A DNA stretch of 64,000 bases from Methylobacterium sp. Leaf117. Its GTDB lineage: Bacteria > Pseudomonadota > Alphaproteobacteria > Rhizobiales > Beijerinckiaceae. The notes below the pieces were generated by a model, which was not told the origin of the DNA, did no database searches, and saw nothing but the letters and a program-made list of their open reading frames with translations. The position numbers and the translations under genes are program-made. The stretch lies in NCBI RefSeq assembly GCF_001422985.1, contig NZ_LMNL01000012.1, forward strand, positions 685,096-749,095. The letters run 5' to 3'. Below are positions 43,734-51,886 of this stretch, piece after piece (the stretch's first letter is position 1; every line of letters begins with the position of its first letter).

Positions 43734-45368
43734 TCAGGCCTTTCCCGTCGCGGCGGGGGTCCGGTCGGGCACGAACGTGCCGCAGACGATGCGGCCGCCG
43801 CCCTCCGGGGGCGTCTCCGGCACCGCGTCGGCGGACGGCTCCTCGCCCGGTCCCGTGGTCTCCGGCGCAGTCGCGCCGGCCTCGACCGGAGTCGCGTCGC
43901 GGGCGACCGTCTCGGCGGCGGCGGGACCGGAATGCTTGGTGTGCCCGGCCTTCTTGAAGGCGGTGGTGTCCTCTACCTCGGCATCGGCGGCCGCGCCCCA
44001 GACCAGGGCCTCGTCCTGGACATAGCGCTTGCCGAGGCGCCAGGCGGTCTCGGCCTTGGTCAGCTCGCCGCCGAGATAGAAGGCGTGGGCACCGTCGCTG
44101 GCCACGTCGAGGCGGGGGAAGAACGCCATCGCGTCGGTGCCGATCGTGTGAACGTCGCGGTTGAACACGTGGATGCCGTCCTCGGCCACGGCGATGCGGT
44201 AGTTCGGGTCCTTCACCTCGGCCGCCTGGGCCGCGATCTCGTCCGGGGTCTGCACATAGGGCCGCTTGTCGTGCAGCGCCAGCAGGCTCCGTCCATAGCC
44301 CTTGGGCAGGGCCGAATCGGCATGGGCCGCGAACATCACCCGGCGGGCGGCGTCGTGCTCCTCCACCGTGCGGCGGGTGTGGTTCGAGACCTGGACGATG
44401 AGCACGTTGCGGATGGCGAGTTCCGAGCACATGCCCACCAGCAAGGCGGTGACGCCAAGGCTGTCGGCCTCGGTGAGTTCGGTGAGGTTGCCGGTGCCCA
44501 TCATCATCTCGATGCCGGGCCAGCGCCTGCGGGTCTCGTGATAGCGGGTGATCGACTCGACGAAGCCGAAATGGATCGGCTCCAGGATCGGGTCGGCCAT
44601 GTAGGGCCGCCCGGCCTTCTCCATCCTGTCGATGGCGCGGTCGAGGGAGGGCAGGTCGTCGGGCCGCACCGGCACCAGAACCGGCACGGCGTCGGTCTCG
44701 AAGGCGAGGTCGAGAGTGTTCTCGTTGAGGCTGAGCAGGTAGTCGGCCCCGGCCCGGGCGCCGCGCGTCAATTCGTCGAGGGAGAACGAATCGACGCTCA
44801 CCCGCAGTCCGGCGCCCTTCAGCAGGCGCACGCACTCCTCGAGATGCGGGAAATCGGTGTCGGGCAGGCCGCCGAGGTCGATCACGTCGGCGCCGCGCCG
44901 GGCGAGGTCGAGGCCCTTGGCCAGGATCTGCTCGGGCGTCATCTTCGAGGCGTCGACGATCTCGGAGAAGATGCGCAGGTCGTGGCGGGAGAGATCGACC
45001 GTGCGCCCGGCCAGCCCGAGATAGGCCGGCAGGTCGACGATCTCGTCGGGGCCGCGCTCCACCGGCAGACCGAAATGCTGGGCCAGCGCCTCGGGATTCG
45101 CCCGGCAGCGCCCCGGCAGGACGATGCGGGTCGCGCCCTCCGGGATCGTCACCCGGCGCCGGATGATCTCCTCCGTCATCAGGGCGGCGACCTTCACGCC
45201 GGCATCGGCGATGCTCCAGGCGTAACGCTCCGGCGGCAGGGTGGCGGCGACCTTCTCCAGCCGCGCCTTGGCCATGCGGCCGGTGATGAAGACGAGGTGC
45301 TCGGGCGAGACGGGCTCGGACGAAGTCGGGTCGGGCGAGATCGGATCGGATGCCGTCGGGCTGCTCAT
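43734..45368 (-). CDS. dihydropteroate synthase-like protein of the H4MPT cluster
   Basis: A 544-residue protein with an N-terminal domain (VFITGRMAKARLEKVAATLPPERY, about 25-150), a central TIM barrel of the dihydropteroate-synthase class (RRGADVIDLGGLPDTDFPHLEECVRLLKGAGLRVSVDSFS; MMMGTGNLTELTEAD) and a long, Ala/Pro-rich C-terminal tail. Archaeal relatives are thought to join the pterin to the ribofuranosylaminobenzene unit made by MptG-type enzymes. The first 23 residues are a low-complexity SDP/TSSEP repeat. The start overlaps the stop of the kinase gene (ATGA). Confidence 0.83.
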   Translation of the reverse strand: MSSPTASDPISPDPTSSEPVSPEHLVFITGRMAKARLEKVAATLPPERYAWSIADAGVKVAALMTEEIIRRRVTIPEGATRIVLPGRCRANPEALAQHFGLPVERGPDEIVDLPAYLGLAGRTVDLSRHDLRIFSEIVDASKMTPEQILAKGLDLARRGADVIDLGGLPDTDFPHLEECVRLLKGAGLRVSVDSFSLDELTRGARAGADYLLSLNENTLDLAFETDAVPVLVPVRPDDLPSLDRAIDRMEKAGRPYMADPILEPIHFGFVESITRYHETRRRWPGIEMMMGTGNLTELTEADSLGVTALLVGMCSELAIRNVLIVQVSNHTRRTVEEHDAARRVMFAAHADSALPKGYGRSLLALHDKRPYVQTPDEIAAQAAEVKDPNYRIAVAEDGIHVFNRDVHTIGTDAMAFFPRLDVASDGAHAFYLGGELTKAETAWRLGKRYVQDEALVWGAAADAEVEDTTAFKKAGHTKHSGPAAAETVARDATPVEAGATAPETTGPGEEPSADAVPETPPEGGGRIVCGTFVPDRTPAATGKA

Positions 45369-45955
45369 GCGGCGGCCCTCCGCAGGTCCGTGCCGGGGCC
45401 GAGGATCTCGATGCGCCCGGCATAGCGTTCGGCGAAGGTCGGGAAGGCCGCATCGACCAGTCCCATCCGGGCGAGGTCGGTCCAGCGGGTGCGCAAGGGG
45501 CGGTCGACCGACTTCACCAGCAGGCAGACCGGCGCCCCCACGGTGCCGGCGAGCCAGAGGGCGAGGCTGTCTGAGGTGACCTCCCAGGTTTCCGGAATAT
45601 CGGGATGCCCGGCCTTGAGGGCGACGGGGTCCCAGACCGGCACCCGCCCGGCCGCGAGGGCGTCCGCGATGGAAGCGAGGTCGCGGGCGACGACGAGACG
45701 GGGCTCCACCTGCGAAACGATCTCGGCCATGTGGCCCATGGCGTCGAGGGCGAGGCGGTGGGCGAGGGCATCGGAGAAGCCCAGGGCGCTCTGCGTCGTC
45801 CGCACCGCATCGGCGAACGGACCGCCGCCGGGCACGAGGAGGCAGGGGCCGAGCTCGCCGTCGGCGAGGCGTGCGAGCTGCGCCCGCAGGCGGCGGGCAT
45901 CGGCCACGAGGCTGCCGCCGATCTTCACCACGGTCGGGGCGGCGCCGAAGCCCAT
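45365..45955 (-). CDS. amino acid kinase family protein, MfnE-like
   Basis: A 196-residue amino-acid-kinase-fold protein: VVKIGGSLVADARRLRAQL and LLVPGGGPFADAVRTTQ at the N-terminus, and EVTSDSLALWLAGTVGAPVCLLVKSVD at the ATP end. Archaeal MfnE phosphorylates the aminomethylfuran phosphate to a diphosphate in methanofuran synthesis; the adjacent mfnB gene makes this assignment attractive. Start ATG 45955 shares one base with the mfnB stop (TGATG). Shorter than general amino acid kinases (about 250), as MfnE-type proteins are. Confidence 0.8.
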   Translation of the reverse strand: MGFGAAPTVVKIGGSLVADARRLRAQLARLADGELGPCLLVPGGGPFADAVRTTQSALGFSDALAHRLALDAMGHMAEIVSQVEPRLVVARDLASIADALAAGRVPVWDPVALKAGHPDIPETWEVTSDSLALWLAGTVGAPVCLLVKSVDRPLRTRWTDLARMGLVDAAFPTFAERYAGRIEILGPGTDLRRAAA

Positions 45956-46683
45956 CAGGCGGCGTCCCGCCGCGACAGGGCGCGCAGGAGGCGCACGGCC
46001 TCGGTCACCCGGGCGGGATCGAGGCCGCGCCTGCGGTCGCTGGCCGCGCAGAGGCCGCCGCGGAACCCGAGATAGCCGGCCCCGAGGGGGGCCAGCGCGG
46101 CGATGTCGGTGAGCGCCAGGGAGCCGGCAAGTCCCGAGACCAGGCCGTGCGACCGGCAGGCCCCGGTAAAGGCCGCCAGGGCCGGAAGGGGCAGGTGGTC
46201 GGTGAGGCGGCGGCCGTCCTTGCCGGCCGTGTCGATCATGGCCCCAAGGAAACCGGCGCGGGCCAGGCGCGGCACCAGGTCGAGGGCGCCGCCCGCCTCG
46301 GCGAACAGCACCGCGATCAGGCGACCCGGCGCCGCGGCGGCGGCCTCGGCGAGATCGTCGTCCGCCCACCCGGAGCGCACCGCCACCTTGACGAAGCCGA
46401 CACCGGTCGCCGCCATGGCGTCGATGCAGGGACGCAACGCCGGCCGGTCCGGCTCGCCCGCCACCGCGCTGGTCAGCGCACCGCCCTCGACCCGCGCCAC
46501 GATGGCGCGGACGCGGTCGGGCGAGAGGGCGCCGAGCGCCCCGCGGTCGGGGTCCTTGGCATCGACGAGATCGGCCCCCGCGCGCGCCGCCAGGGCGGCC
46601 TCGTCCCCATCGCGCACGCTCACGAGGAGGCGCGGCGCGGACGCGGCGGGATCGGAGGGAGGACAAACGCGGGACGAAGACAT
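45955..46683 (-). CDS. mfnB: (5-formylfuran-3-yl)methyl phosphate synthase
   Basis: A 242-residue TIM-barrel protein of the DUF556/MfnB family, which makes the furan precursor of methanofuran from two triose phosphates. Candidate Schiff-base and catalytic lysines are K43 in DAKDPDRGALG and K155 in DTAGKDGRRL; LLVSVRDGDEAALAARAGADLVD and FRGGLCAASDRR are also family-like. First gene of the minus-strand unit 46683 to 41601. Upstream are short tandem repeats (46706-46753) that could touch its promoter. Confidence 0.87.
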   Translation of the reverse strand: MSSSRVCPPSDPAASAPRLLVSVRDGDEAALAARAGADLVDAKDPDRGALGALSPDRVRAIVARVEGGALTSAVAGEPDRPALRPCIDAMAATGVGFVKVAVRSGWADDDLAEAAAAAPGRLIAVLFAEAGGALDLVPRLARAGFLGAMIDTAGKDGRRLTDHLPLPALAAFTGACRSHGLVSGLAGSLALTDIAALAPLGAGYLGFRGGLCAASDRRRGLDPARVTEAVRLLRALSRRDAA

Positions 46684-46984
46684 CAGCGCGGGTTTCGGTT
46701 GCCTGGGGTCTTGAGCGGGGTCTTGGGCAGGATCTTGGGCGGGATCGCGGGAGAGACCAACGACGACGCCCGGGTCGGGAAGCGCCGCGCCCGTGACGGC
46801 GCGGCCGGGGCAGGTTGGGCCTCGAGCGGACGCTTCCGGCCTGTGCGGGGGCCTAGCGCATGGACCGCAGGAAGGGAAACCCCTTTGAAGACAGGAGATC
46901 CCTTCGAAGATCCCTTGCAGGTAGATCCCTTCAAGATAAGGAGATCTCAGGAGCGGGATTCCCTGATGTCGAAACGCCGCCCGG
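46684..46984. other. intergenic region with two sets of 12-bp tandem repeats
   Basis: This 301-bp gap has four 12-bp units (46706, 46718, 46730, 46742; pattern GGRTCTTGGGCG) and three copies of AGATCCCTT (46896, 46908, 46923). A minus-strand frame crosses it but consists mainly of the translated repeats and lacks any domain, so no gene is called. It must hold the mfnB promoter. Confidence 0.6.
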
Positions 46985-47530
46985 TCACGACCGGTTCGGC
47001 AGCGGCTCGGCCAGGATGCGATTCTTCACCACCCAGCGCATGGCATGCGCCCAGGTGTCGTCGGTGTCGGCGCGGATCACCACGCGGCCGCCGCGGATGA
47101 TCTTGCCGGTGCCGGCCTCCGCGACGGTGACGGTGAGATTGAAGATCTGGTTGGAGCCCTTCTCGACGTAGCCGCTGACCGCGAGATCGGCCCCGAGGCT
47201 CTTGGCGATGGCGGCGGCGCAGCCGTCGCATTTGTAGAGCGGCGCCTGCTTGGCGATCTCGGCGGCCTGGGGCGCCACGTCGACAGCCTCGACGCTGTCC
47301 CCGAGGGCCTTGCGCAATTCGTCGGTGACGAGCCCGAGGCGCCGGACCTCGTCGGGCCGGGCCTTGCGGCCACCGACCACGCCGGGATCGAACAATTCCA
47401 CCCCGAAGATGGCGGCCTTCTCGGGCGCCGCCTGCGCCGGAGCCGCGAGGGCAGCGACCGCCACCAGGGCGGCGAGGGGCCAGCCCAGCCAGGAGCGGAC
47501 CGACGACCGGTCGTTGGAGAACAGAGCCAT
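46985..47530 (-). CDS. exported DUF2380-like protein
   Basis: A 181-residue secreted protein: signal peptide SWLGWPLAALVAVAALAAPAQA, then AAIFGVELFDPGVVGGRKARPDE and a mature domain with a CDGC pair (YKCDGCAAAIAKSLGADLAVSGYV) and a beta-rich end (IFNLTVTVAEAGTGKIIRGG). This resembles DUF2380, small periplasmic proteins of unknown role often near quinoprotein or PQQ-associated genes. ATG at 47530 follows GGAGAGG. It is divergent from lutA. Confidence 0.8.
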   Translation of the reverse strand: MALFSNDRSSVRSWLGWPLAALVAVAALAAPAQAAPEKAAIFGVELFDPGVVGGRKARPDEVRRLGLVTDELRKALGDSVEAVDVAPQAAEIAKQAPLYKCDGCAAAIAKSLGADLAVSGYVEKGSNQIFNLTVTVAEAGTGKIIRGGRVVIRADTDDTWAHAMRWVVKNRILAEPLPNRS

Positions 47531-47773
47531 GGGCAGACCTCTCCGGGTGAAGCCGGACGCGACGGGCATCGGAGAACGCGCCGGCGCGTTCGGCGATCCC
47601 ACGCCCGTCATCAGTTCTACGAGATCGGCCCGGAAACGGGCGGGCGGGTAATTGCCGCGCGAGGGCCGAGCTCGGTCCCGAAGTTCCCTGAAGGACGGGA
47701 CGAGACTCCTTAGGAACCCCTTATCAATCCGCGATTGAGCGCAGGTCCGCAATGTTGTTAGCCTGCCCGCCAC

Positions 47774-49021
47774 ATGCACAATCCTGCTCGCATCCTTCTC
47801 GCCCCGCTTGCCCTCGGCCTCAGCCTTTCCGGCCTTTCGGCCGCACGGGCTCAGGAACCAGTCGCCCGGGAACCTACGGCCGCGATCGCCCCCAGCGAGA
47901 CCGCGATCGGGCTGATCTACCGGCCGGAGGCGGCGCCGTCCTCCTACGACGCCGAGGCCGTGCCGGAGGACGAGGGCGTCGCCGGCGCCCGGATGGCGGT
48001 GAAGGACAACAACAACACCGGCCGCTTCACCAAGCAGACCTACCGGCTGGACGAGGTCGCCCTGGAGCCCGGCACGGGCGGCGATGGCGGCCAGAAGGCG
48101 GCGGCGGCCGCCCGCGACCTCGCCGGGCGCGGCATCCGCTACCTCATTGTGGCGCTGCCGGCGGACGAGGTGCTCGCCGTCGCGGATGCGGTGAAGGGGC
48201 AGGGTGTCACGATCTTCAACGTCGCGGCGCCCGACGACCGCCTGCGCGGGGCCGATTGCCGGCGCAACGTCTTTCACGTCATCCCGAGCCGGGCGATGCA
48301 GACCGATGCCCTGGCGCAGTTCTTCACCCTGATGCGCTGGCGCAAGATGTTCCTCATCGTCGGCCCGCAGGAGAACGACCGGCTCTATGCGGACGCCTTC
48401 AAGACGTCCGCGAAGAAATTCTCCCTCAAGATCAACGCCGAAAAACCCTGGACCTTCGGGCCGCTCGCCAAGGCGCGCGGCGATACGCCGACCCGCTCCG
48501 AGGCGATGGTGTTCACGCGGGGCGTCGATTACGACCTCGCCATCGTGGCCGACGAGGCCGGCGACTGGGGCGATTACGTCCCGTTCCGCACCGTCGACCC
48601 GCGCCCGGTGGCCGGCACCCAGGGCCTGATCGCCACCACCTGGCACCCGATGCTGGAGACCTGGGGGGCGGCCCAGGCCCAGAACCGGTTCCGGCGCCAG
48701 AGCGGCCGGCTGATGCGCCCCCTCGATTACCAGGCCTGGGAGGCGGTGCGCTCGGTCGGCGAGGCGGCGACCCAGAAGAAGACCGCCGATCCGGCGGTGC
48801 TGGCCCCGTACTTCGCCGAGCCGGGCTTCAGCCTTCCGGCCTACAAGGGCGTCTCCCTGACCTATCGCCCCTGGGACCACCAGCTGCGCCAGCCTCTCAT
48901 CGTGGTGCAGCCGAAGGCCCTGGTCTCGGTGGCGCCCGAGCAGGGCTTCACCCACCAGCGCACGCCCCTCGACACCCTCGGCATCGACCTGCCGGAAACC
49001 ACCTGCAAGTTCGCGGATTGA
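47774..49021 (+). CDS. lutA: ABC transporter substrate-binding protein of the lut/PQQ-alcohol system
   Basis: A 415-residue periplasmic type-I binding protein with signal peptide ending SAARAQEP. It matches the 'PQQ-dependent alcohol dehydrogenase system' binding-protein family (LIYRPEAAPSSYDAEAVPEDEGVAGARMAV in blocks; GRFTKQTYRL; MFLIVGPQENDRLYADAF; ATTWHPMLETWGAAQAQNRF). The gene order here, binding protein, beta-propeller, two small exported proteins, ATPase, ABC-2 permease, exported protein, TonB receptor, equals the lanthanide uptake and transport (lut) cluster of M. extorquens AM1, so lut names are used. The stop codon region is duplicated as a 17-bp tandem repeat. Confidence 0.8.
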   Translation: MHNPARILLAPLALGLSLSGLSAARAQEPVAREPTAAIAPSETAIGLIYRPEAAPSSYDAEAVPEDEGVAGARMAVKDNNNTGRFTKQTYRLDEVALEPGTGGDGGQKAAAAARDLAGRGIRYLIVALPADEVLAVADAVKGQGVTIFNVAAPDDRLRGADCRRNVFHVIPSRAMQTDALAQFFTLMRWRKMFLIVGPQENDRLYADAFKTSAKKFSLKINAEKPWTFGPLAKARGDTPTRSEAMVFTRGVDYDLAIVADEAGDWGDYVPFRTVDPRPVAGTQGLIATTWHPMLETWGAAQAQNRFRRQSGRLMRPLDYQAWEAVRSVGEAATQKKTADPAVLAPYFAEPGFSLPAYKGVSLTYRPWDHQLRQPLIVVQPKALVSVAPEQGFTHQRTPLDTLGIDLPETTCKFAD

Positions 49022-49038
49022 GCAAGTTCGCGGATTGA
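49005..49038 (+). repeat. 17-bp tandem duplication over the lutA stop codon
   Basis: Two perfect copies of GCAAGTTCGCGGATTGA at 49005-49021 and 49022-49038. The first ends with the lutA stop TGA. The second is non-coding. Perfect identity suggests a recent slippage event. Confidence 0.9.
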
Positions 49039-49198
49039 GCCCTCACGTTCGCGAGAGACCCGGACGGGCTCTCGCCCACCTGCGGCAACACGGTCCTGTG
49101 CCCGCTTGCAGTCCTGCGCTCCCCGTGAGACGGGGCTGCACTATAATAACGCCCCATCAATCGCGGACGACACAGCGATGGCCCCGAGGAGGAACCCC

Positions 49199-50215
49199 AT
49201 GAGCCGCGGCTTCAGGGCAGGCGCGCCCGGTACGGTACTGGGCCTGGCATTGCTGGCCGGCACATCGTTGGCAGGCTTCGGGCTCGCAGGCGTATCGCCG
49301 GCGCAGGCCTACACGGTCTACGTCACCAACGAGAAGGGCAACTCGGTCAGCGTCATCGACACCGAGACGATGGCGGTGACCGGCACCTGGAAGGTCGGCC
49401 GGCGCCCGCGCGGCGTCACCACCAGCAAGGACGGCAAGGAATTGTTCGTCTGCGCCAGCGACGACGACCGCATCGACGTGCTCGACACCAGCTCGGGCAA
49501 GGTGGTGCGCTCGCTCCGCTCCGGTCCCGATCCGGAGCAGTTCATCCTCGGGCCTCAGGGCAACCTGCTCTACGTCGCCAACGAGGACGACAGCCAGGTC
49601 ACCGTCATCGACGTCGAGAAGAACAAGGTCATGGCCGAGGTCCCCGTGGGCGTCGAGCCGGAGGGCATGGGCCTGTCGCCGGACGGCAAGGTCCTGGTGA
49701 ACACCTCCGAGACCACCAACATGGCCCACTTCATCGACACCACGACCTTCCAGGTGATCGACAACATCCTGGTGGATGCCCGTCCGCGCTTTGCCGAGTT
49801 CACGGCGGACGGGAAGTATCTCTGGGTCTCGGCCGAGGTCGGCGGCACCATCAGCGTCATCGACGTCGCCGCCCGCCGGGTGATCAAGAAGATCACCTTC
49901 AAGATCCCGAGCGTGAACGACGAGGCGATCCAACCGGTCGGCATCCGCATCACCCGGGACGGCACCAAGGCCTTCGTGGCGCTCGGCCCGGCCAACCGCA
50001 TCGCGGTGATCGACGCCAAGAGCTACGCGGTGGAGAAGTATTTGCCCGTGGGCCAGCGCGTCTGGCAGCTCGCCTTCACGCCGGACCAGAAGCTGCTGTT
50101 CTCCACCAACGGCTCCTCCAACGACATCTCGGTCGTGGACGTGGCGGCGGAGAAGGTGGTGAAGAGCATCCCCGTCGGCCTGCTGCCCTGGGGCGTCGCC
50201 GTCTCGCCGAACTGA
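49199..50215 (+). CDS. lutB: PQQ-associated beta-propeller protein of the lut cluster
   Basis: A 338-residue periplasmic beta-propeller, signal peptide around 12-38 ending SPAQAYT. It starts TVYVTNEKGNSVSVIDTE, the first of about seven YVTN repeats (LYVANEDDSQVTVIDVE, LFSTNGSSNDISVVDV and others). This is the family of propellers genetically linked to PQQ-dependent catabolism and their ABC system. ATG at 49199 follows GAGGAGG. The 177-bp gap after lutA contains the duplicated lutA end and no gene. Confidence 0.83.
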   Translation: MSRGFRAGAPGTVLGLALLAGTSLAGFGLAGVSPAQAYTVYVTNEKGNSVSVIDTETMAVTGTWKVGRRPRGVTTSKDGKELFVCASDDDRIDVLDTSSGKVVRSLRSGPDPEQFILGPQGNLLYVANEDDSQVTVIDVEKNKVMAEVPVGVEPEGMGLSPDGKVLVNTSETTNMAHFIDTTTFQVIDNILVDARPRFAEFTADGKYLWVSAEVGGTISVIDVAARRVIKKITFKIPSVNDEAIQPVGIRITRDGTKAFVALGPANRIAVIDAKSYAVEKYLPVGQRVWQLAFTPDQKLLFSTNGSSNDISVVDVAAEKVVKSIPVGLLPWGVAVSPN

Positions 50216-50257
50216 GCAATCGGTTCGTCGACAGAGCTGTAGGAGATCGACGCATCC

Positions 50258-50277
50258 CTCTCCCCTGTGGGGGAGAG
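50258..50277. repeat. REP-like hairpin between lutB and lutC
   Basis: CTCTCCCC/GGGGAGAG, an 8-bp stem with a 4-nt loop, similar to the first element of the repeat at 33885. It starts 43 bp after lutB in a 220-bp gap without genes. Confidence 0.6.
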
Positions 50278-50435
50278 ATCGGAACCGGGGATCGTCGGGT
50301 GACCCGCAGCCGGGTAGCTTGGCAGCCCCCACCTCCGACACTGCCCCACAAGCGGGCGGAGGGCGCGGAGCGACCAACGAGACACGTCCGCCCCAAGGCG
50401 GCACCGCCCTGAGGCGGCAAACGGGAGGACACCGA

Positions 50436-50870
50436 ATGAAGCGGACGATGCGGATCACCGCGCTCGCCCTGGCGACGCTCCTCGGCGCGGGGTCAGCCCA
50501 AGCCCTCGATCTCACGAAGAAGCGCCAGAACCTGCCCGACCTCGTGCTCGGCAACGAGGAGGGCAACGACTTCGTCGTGGAGAACAAGGAGATCGAGATT
50601 GAATCCGGCAAGGCCTATCGCCTGCGCATCGTCGCCAAAGGCCGGCAGGAGTACAAGTTCTACGCCACCGAGTTCTTCCGCAACATCTGGTTCAACCAGA
50701 TCGTCATCCAGCACCTGGAGATCCACGGCAGCGGCCCGCCGGACCACCTGGAATTCGACGATCCGGGCGAGATCGCGATCGAATTCGTGGCGATCAAGCC
50801 GGGCGAGTATCCCTGGTCGGTGCATGGCCTCGAATCTAAGGGCATGACCGGCAAGTTCGTCGTCAAGTAG
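50436..50870 (+). CDS. lutC: exported cupredoxin-like protein of the lut cluster
   Basis: A 144-residue exported protein: signal peptide ITALALATLLGAGSAQA, then a soluble beta-rich domain (NDFVVENKEIEIESGKAYRLRIVAKG; FYATEFFRNIWFNQIVIQHLEIHG; GEIAIEFVAIKPGEYPWSV). The fold looks like a cupredoxin, but the usual copper-binding Cys is absent. Acidic residues are frequent, so a hard-metal ligand is imaginable; that is inference. ATG at 50436 has GGGAGGA upstream. Confidence 0.8.
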   Translation: MKRTMRITALALATLLGAGSAQALDLTKKRQNLPDLVLGNEEGNDFVVENKEIEIESGKAYRLRIVAKGRQEYKFYATEFFRNIWFNQIVIQHLEIHGSGPPDHLEFDDPGEIAIEFVAIKPGEYPWSVHGLESKGMTGKFVVK

Positions 50871-50882
50871 GAGCCCCCGTCG

Positions 50883-51146
50883 ATGCGCCTCGCCTCCCTC
50901 GCCCGCGCGTGCCTCGCCCTCGCCCTGGCGTCCCTGGTCACGGCCGCCCCCGCCCTGGCGGACGACAAGGCCGCCTGCCTCGACGGCATCGCGATGATCA
51001 AGGCCGAACTCGCCAAGCCCGCCCCGGAGGCCGTCCAGCCCAGGCTGAAGAAGGCCCTGCGGGTGGCCGAGCGCGAGTTGGGGGAGGGCGAGTTCGACGA
51101 GTGCCTGGACGCGGTCGGCGACGCCCGGCGGGCCTTGAAGCCGTGA
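50883..51146 (+). CDS. lutD: small exported helical protein of the lut cluster
   Basis: An 87-residue exported protein: signal peptide ending AAPALADD, mature part of two amphipathic helices framed by C32 (KAACLDGIAMIKAEL) and C73 (EFDECLDAVGDARRAL), which could form one disulfide. It follows lutC by 12 bp and its stop overlaps the lutE GTG. A protein of the same design is encoded after lutH at 56571. Confidence 0.8.
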   Translation: MRLASLARACLALALASLVTAAPALADDKAACLDGIAMIKAELAKPAPEAVQPRLKKALRVAERELGEGEFDECLDAVGDARRALKP

Positions 51147-51886
51147 GCGCCGGTCCCGCCCTCGACGTCGCCCATGTCAGCCACCGTTTCGGCACCCGGG
51201 CGGCCCTGTCCGACGTGTCGCTCAGCGTGGCGCGCGGACATTTCACCGCCCTGCTCGGGCCGAACGGGGCGGGCAAGACCACCCTGTTCTCGGTGATCAC
51301 CCGGCTCTACGCCAACCAGGACGGCCGGGTCTCGATCCTCGGCCATGCCCTCGACCGGGAGCCGAGCCGGGCGCTGGCCCGCCTCGGCGTGGTGTTCCAG
51401 GCCCGCACCCTCGACACCGACCTCACCGTCGCGCAGAACCTGCTCTACCACGCCAGCCTGCACGGCATCACCCGCAAGGCCGCCCAGGCCCGGATCGCGG
51501 TGCTGCTCGCCCGGGTCGGGCTCAGCGACCGGCGCGACGACAAGGTCCGCACCCTGTCGGGCGGCCAGTCCCGCCGCATCGAGATCGCCCGCTCCCTGGT
51601 GCACGAGCCCCGGCTGCTGCTCCTCGACGAGCCCACCGTCGGCCTCGACCTCGAATCGCGCGCCGATATCGTCGCCATCGTGCGCGCCCTGGTGCGCGAG
51701 GAGGGATTGTCGGTACTCTGGGCCACCCACATCTTCGAAGAGATCGACGCGGGCGACGACGCGGTGGTGCTGCACAAGGGCCGCATCGTGGCGCGCGGCA
51801 CCGCCGGCTCGATCGCCCGGGGTGACGAGACCCTGGAGGCCGCCTTCCGCCGCCTCGTCGCCGAACCCGCCCGGCAGGCCGCATGA
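51143..51886 (+). CDS. lutE: ABC transporter ATP-binding protein of the lut cluster
   Basis: A 247-residue ATPase: Walker A GPNGAGKT at residues 39-46, signature LSGGQSRRIEIARSL, Walker B LLLLDEPTVGLD. It matches the PQQ-alcohol-system ATPase family. GTG at 51143 overlaps the lutD stop, and its own stop overlaps the lutF start (ATGA), showing tight coupling. It powers the LutF permease; in AM1 the lut ABC components are needed for lanthanide-dependent growth on methanol. Confidence 0.87.
   Translation: MSAGPALDVAHVSHRFGTRAALSDVSLSVARGHFTALLGPNGAGKTTLFSVITRLYANQDGRVSILGHALDREPSRALARLGVVFQARTLDTDLTVAQNLLYHASLHGITRKAAQARIAVLLARVGLSDRRDDKVRTLSGGQSRRIEIARSLVHEPRLLLLDEPTVGLDLESRADIVAIVRALVREEGLSVLWATHIFEEIDAGDDAVVLHKGRIVARGTAGSIARGDETLEAAFRRLVAEPARQAA

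Noticed and set aside
46683-46934. An 83-codon minus-strand frame upstream of mfnB
   Set aside because: Most of its product is the translation of short tandem repeats, and it has no recognisable domain.
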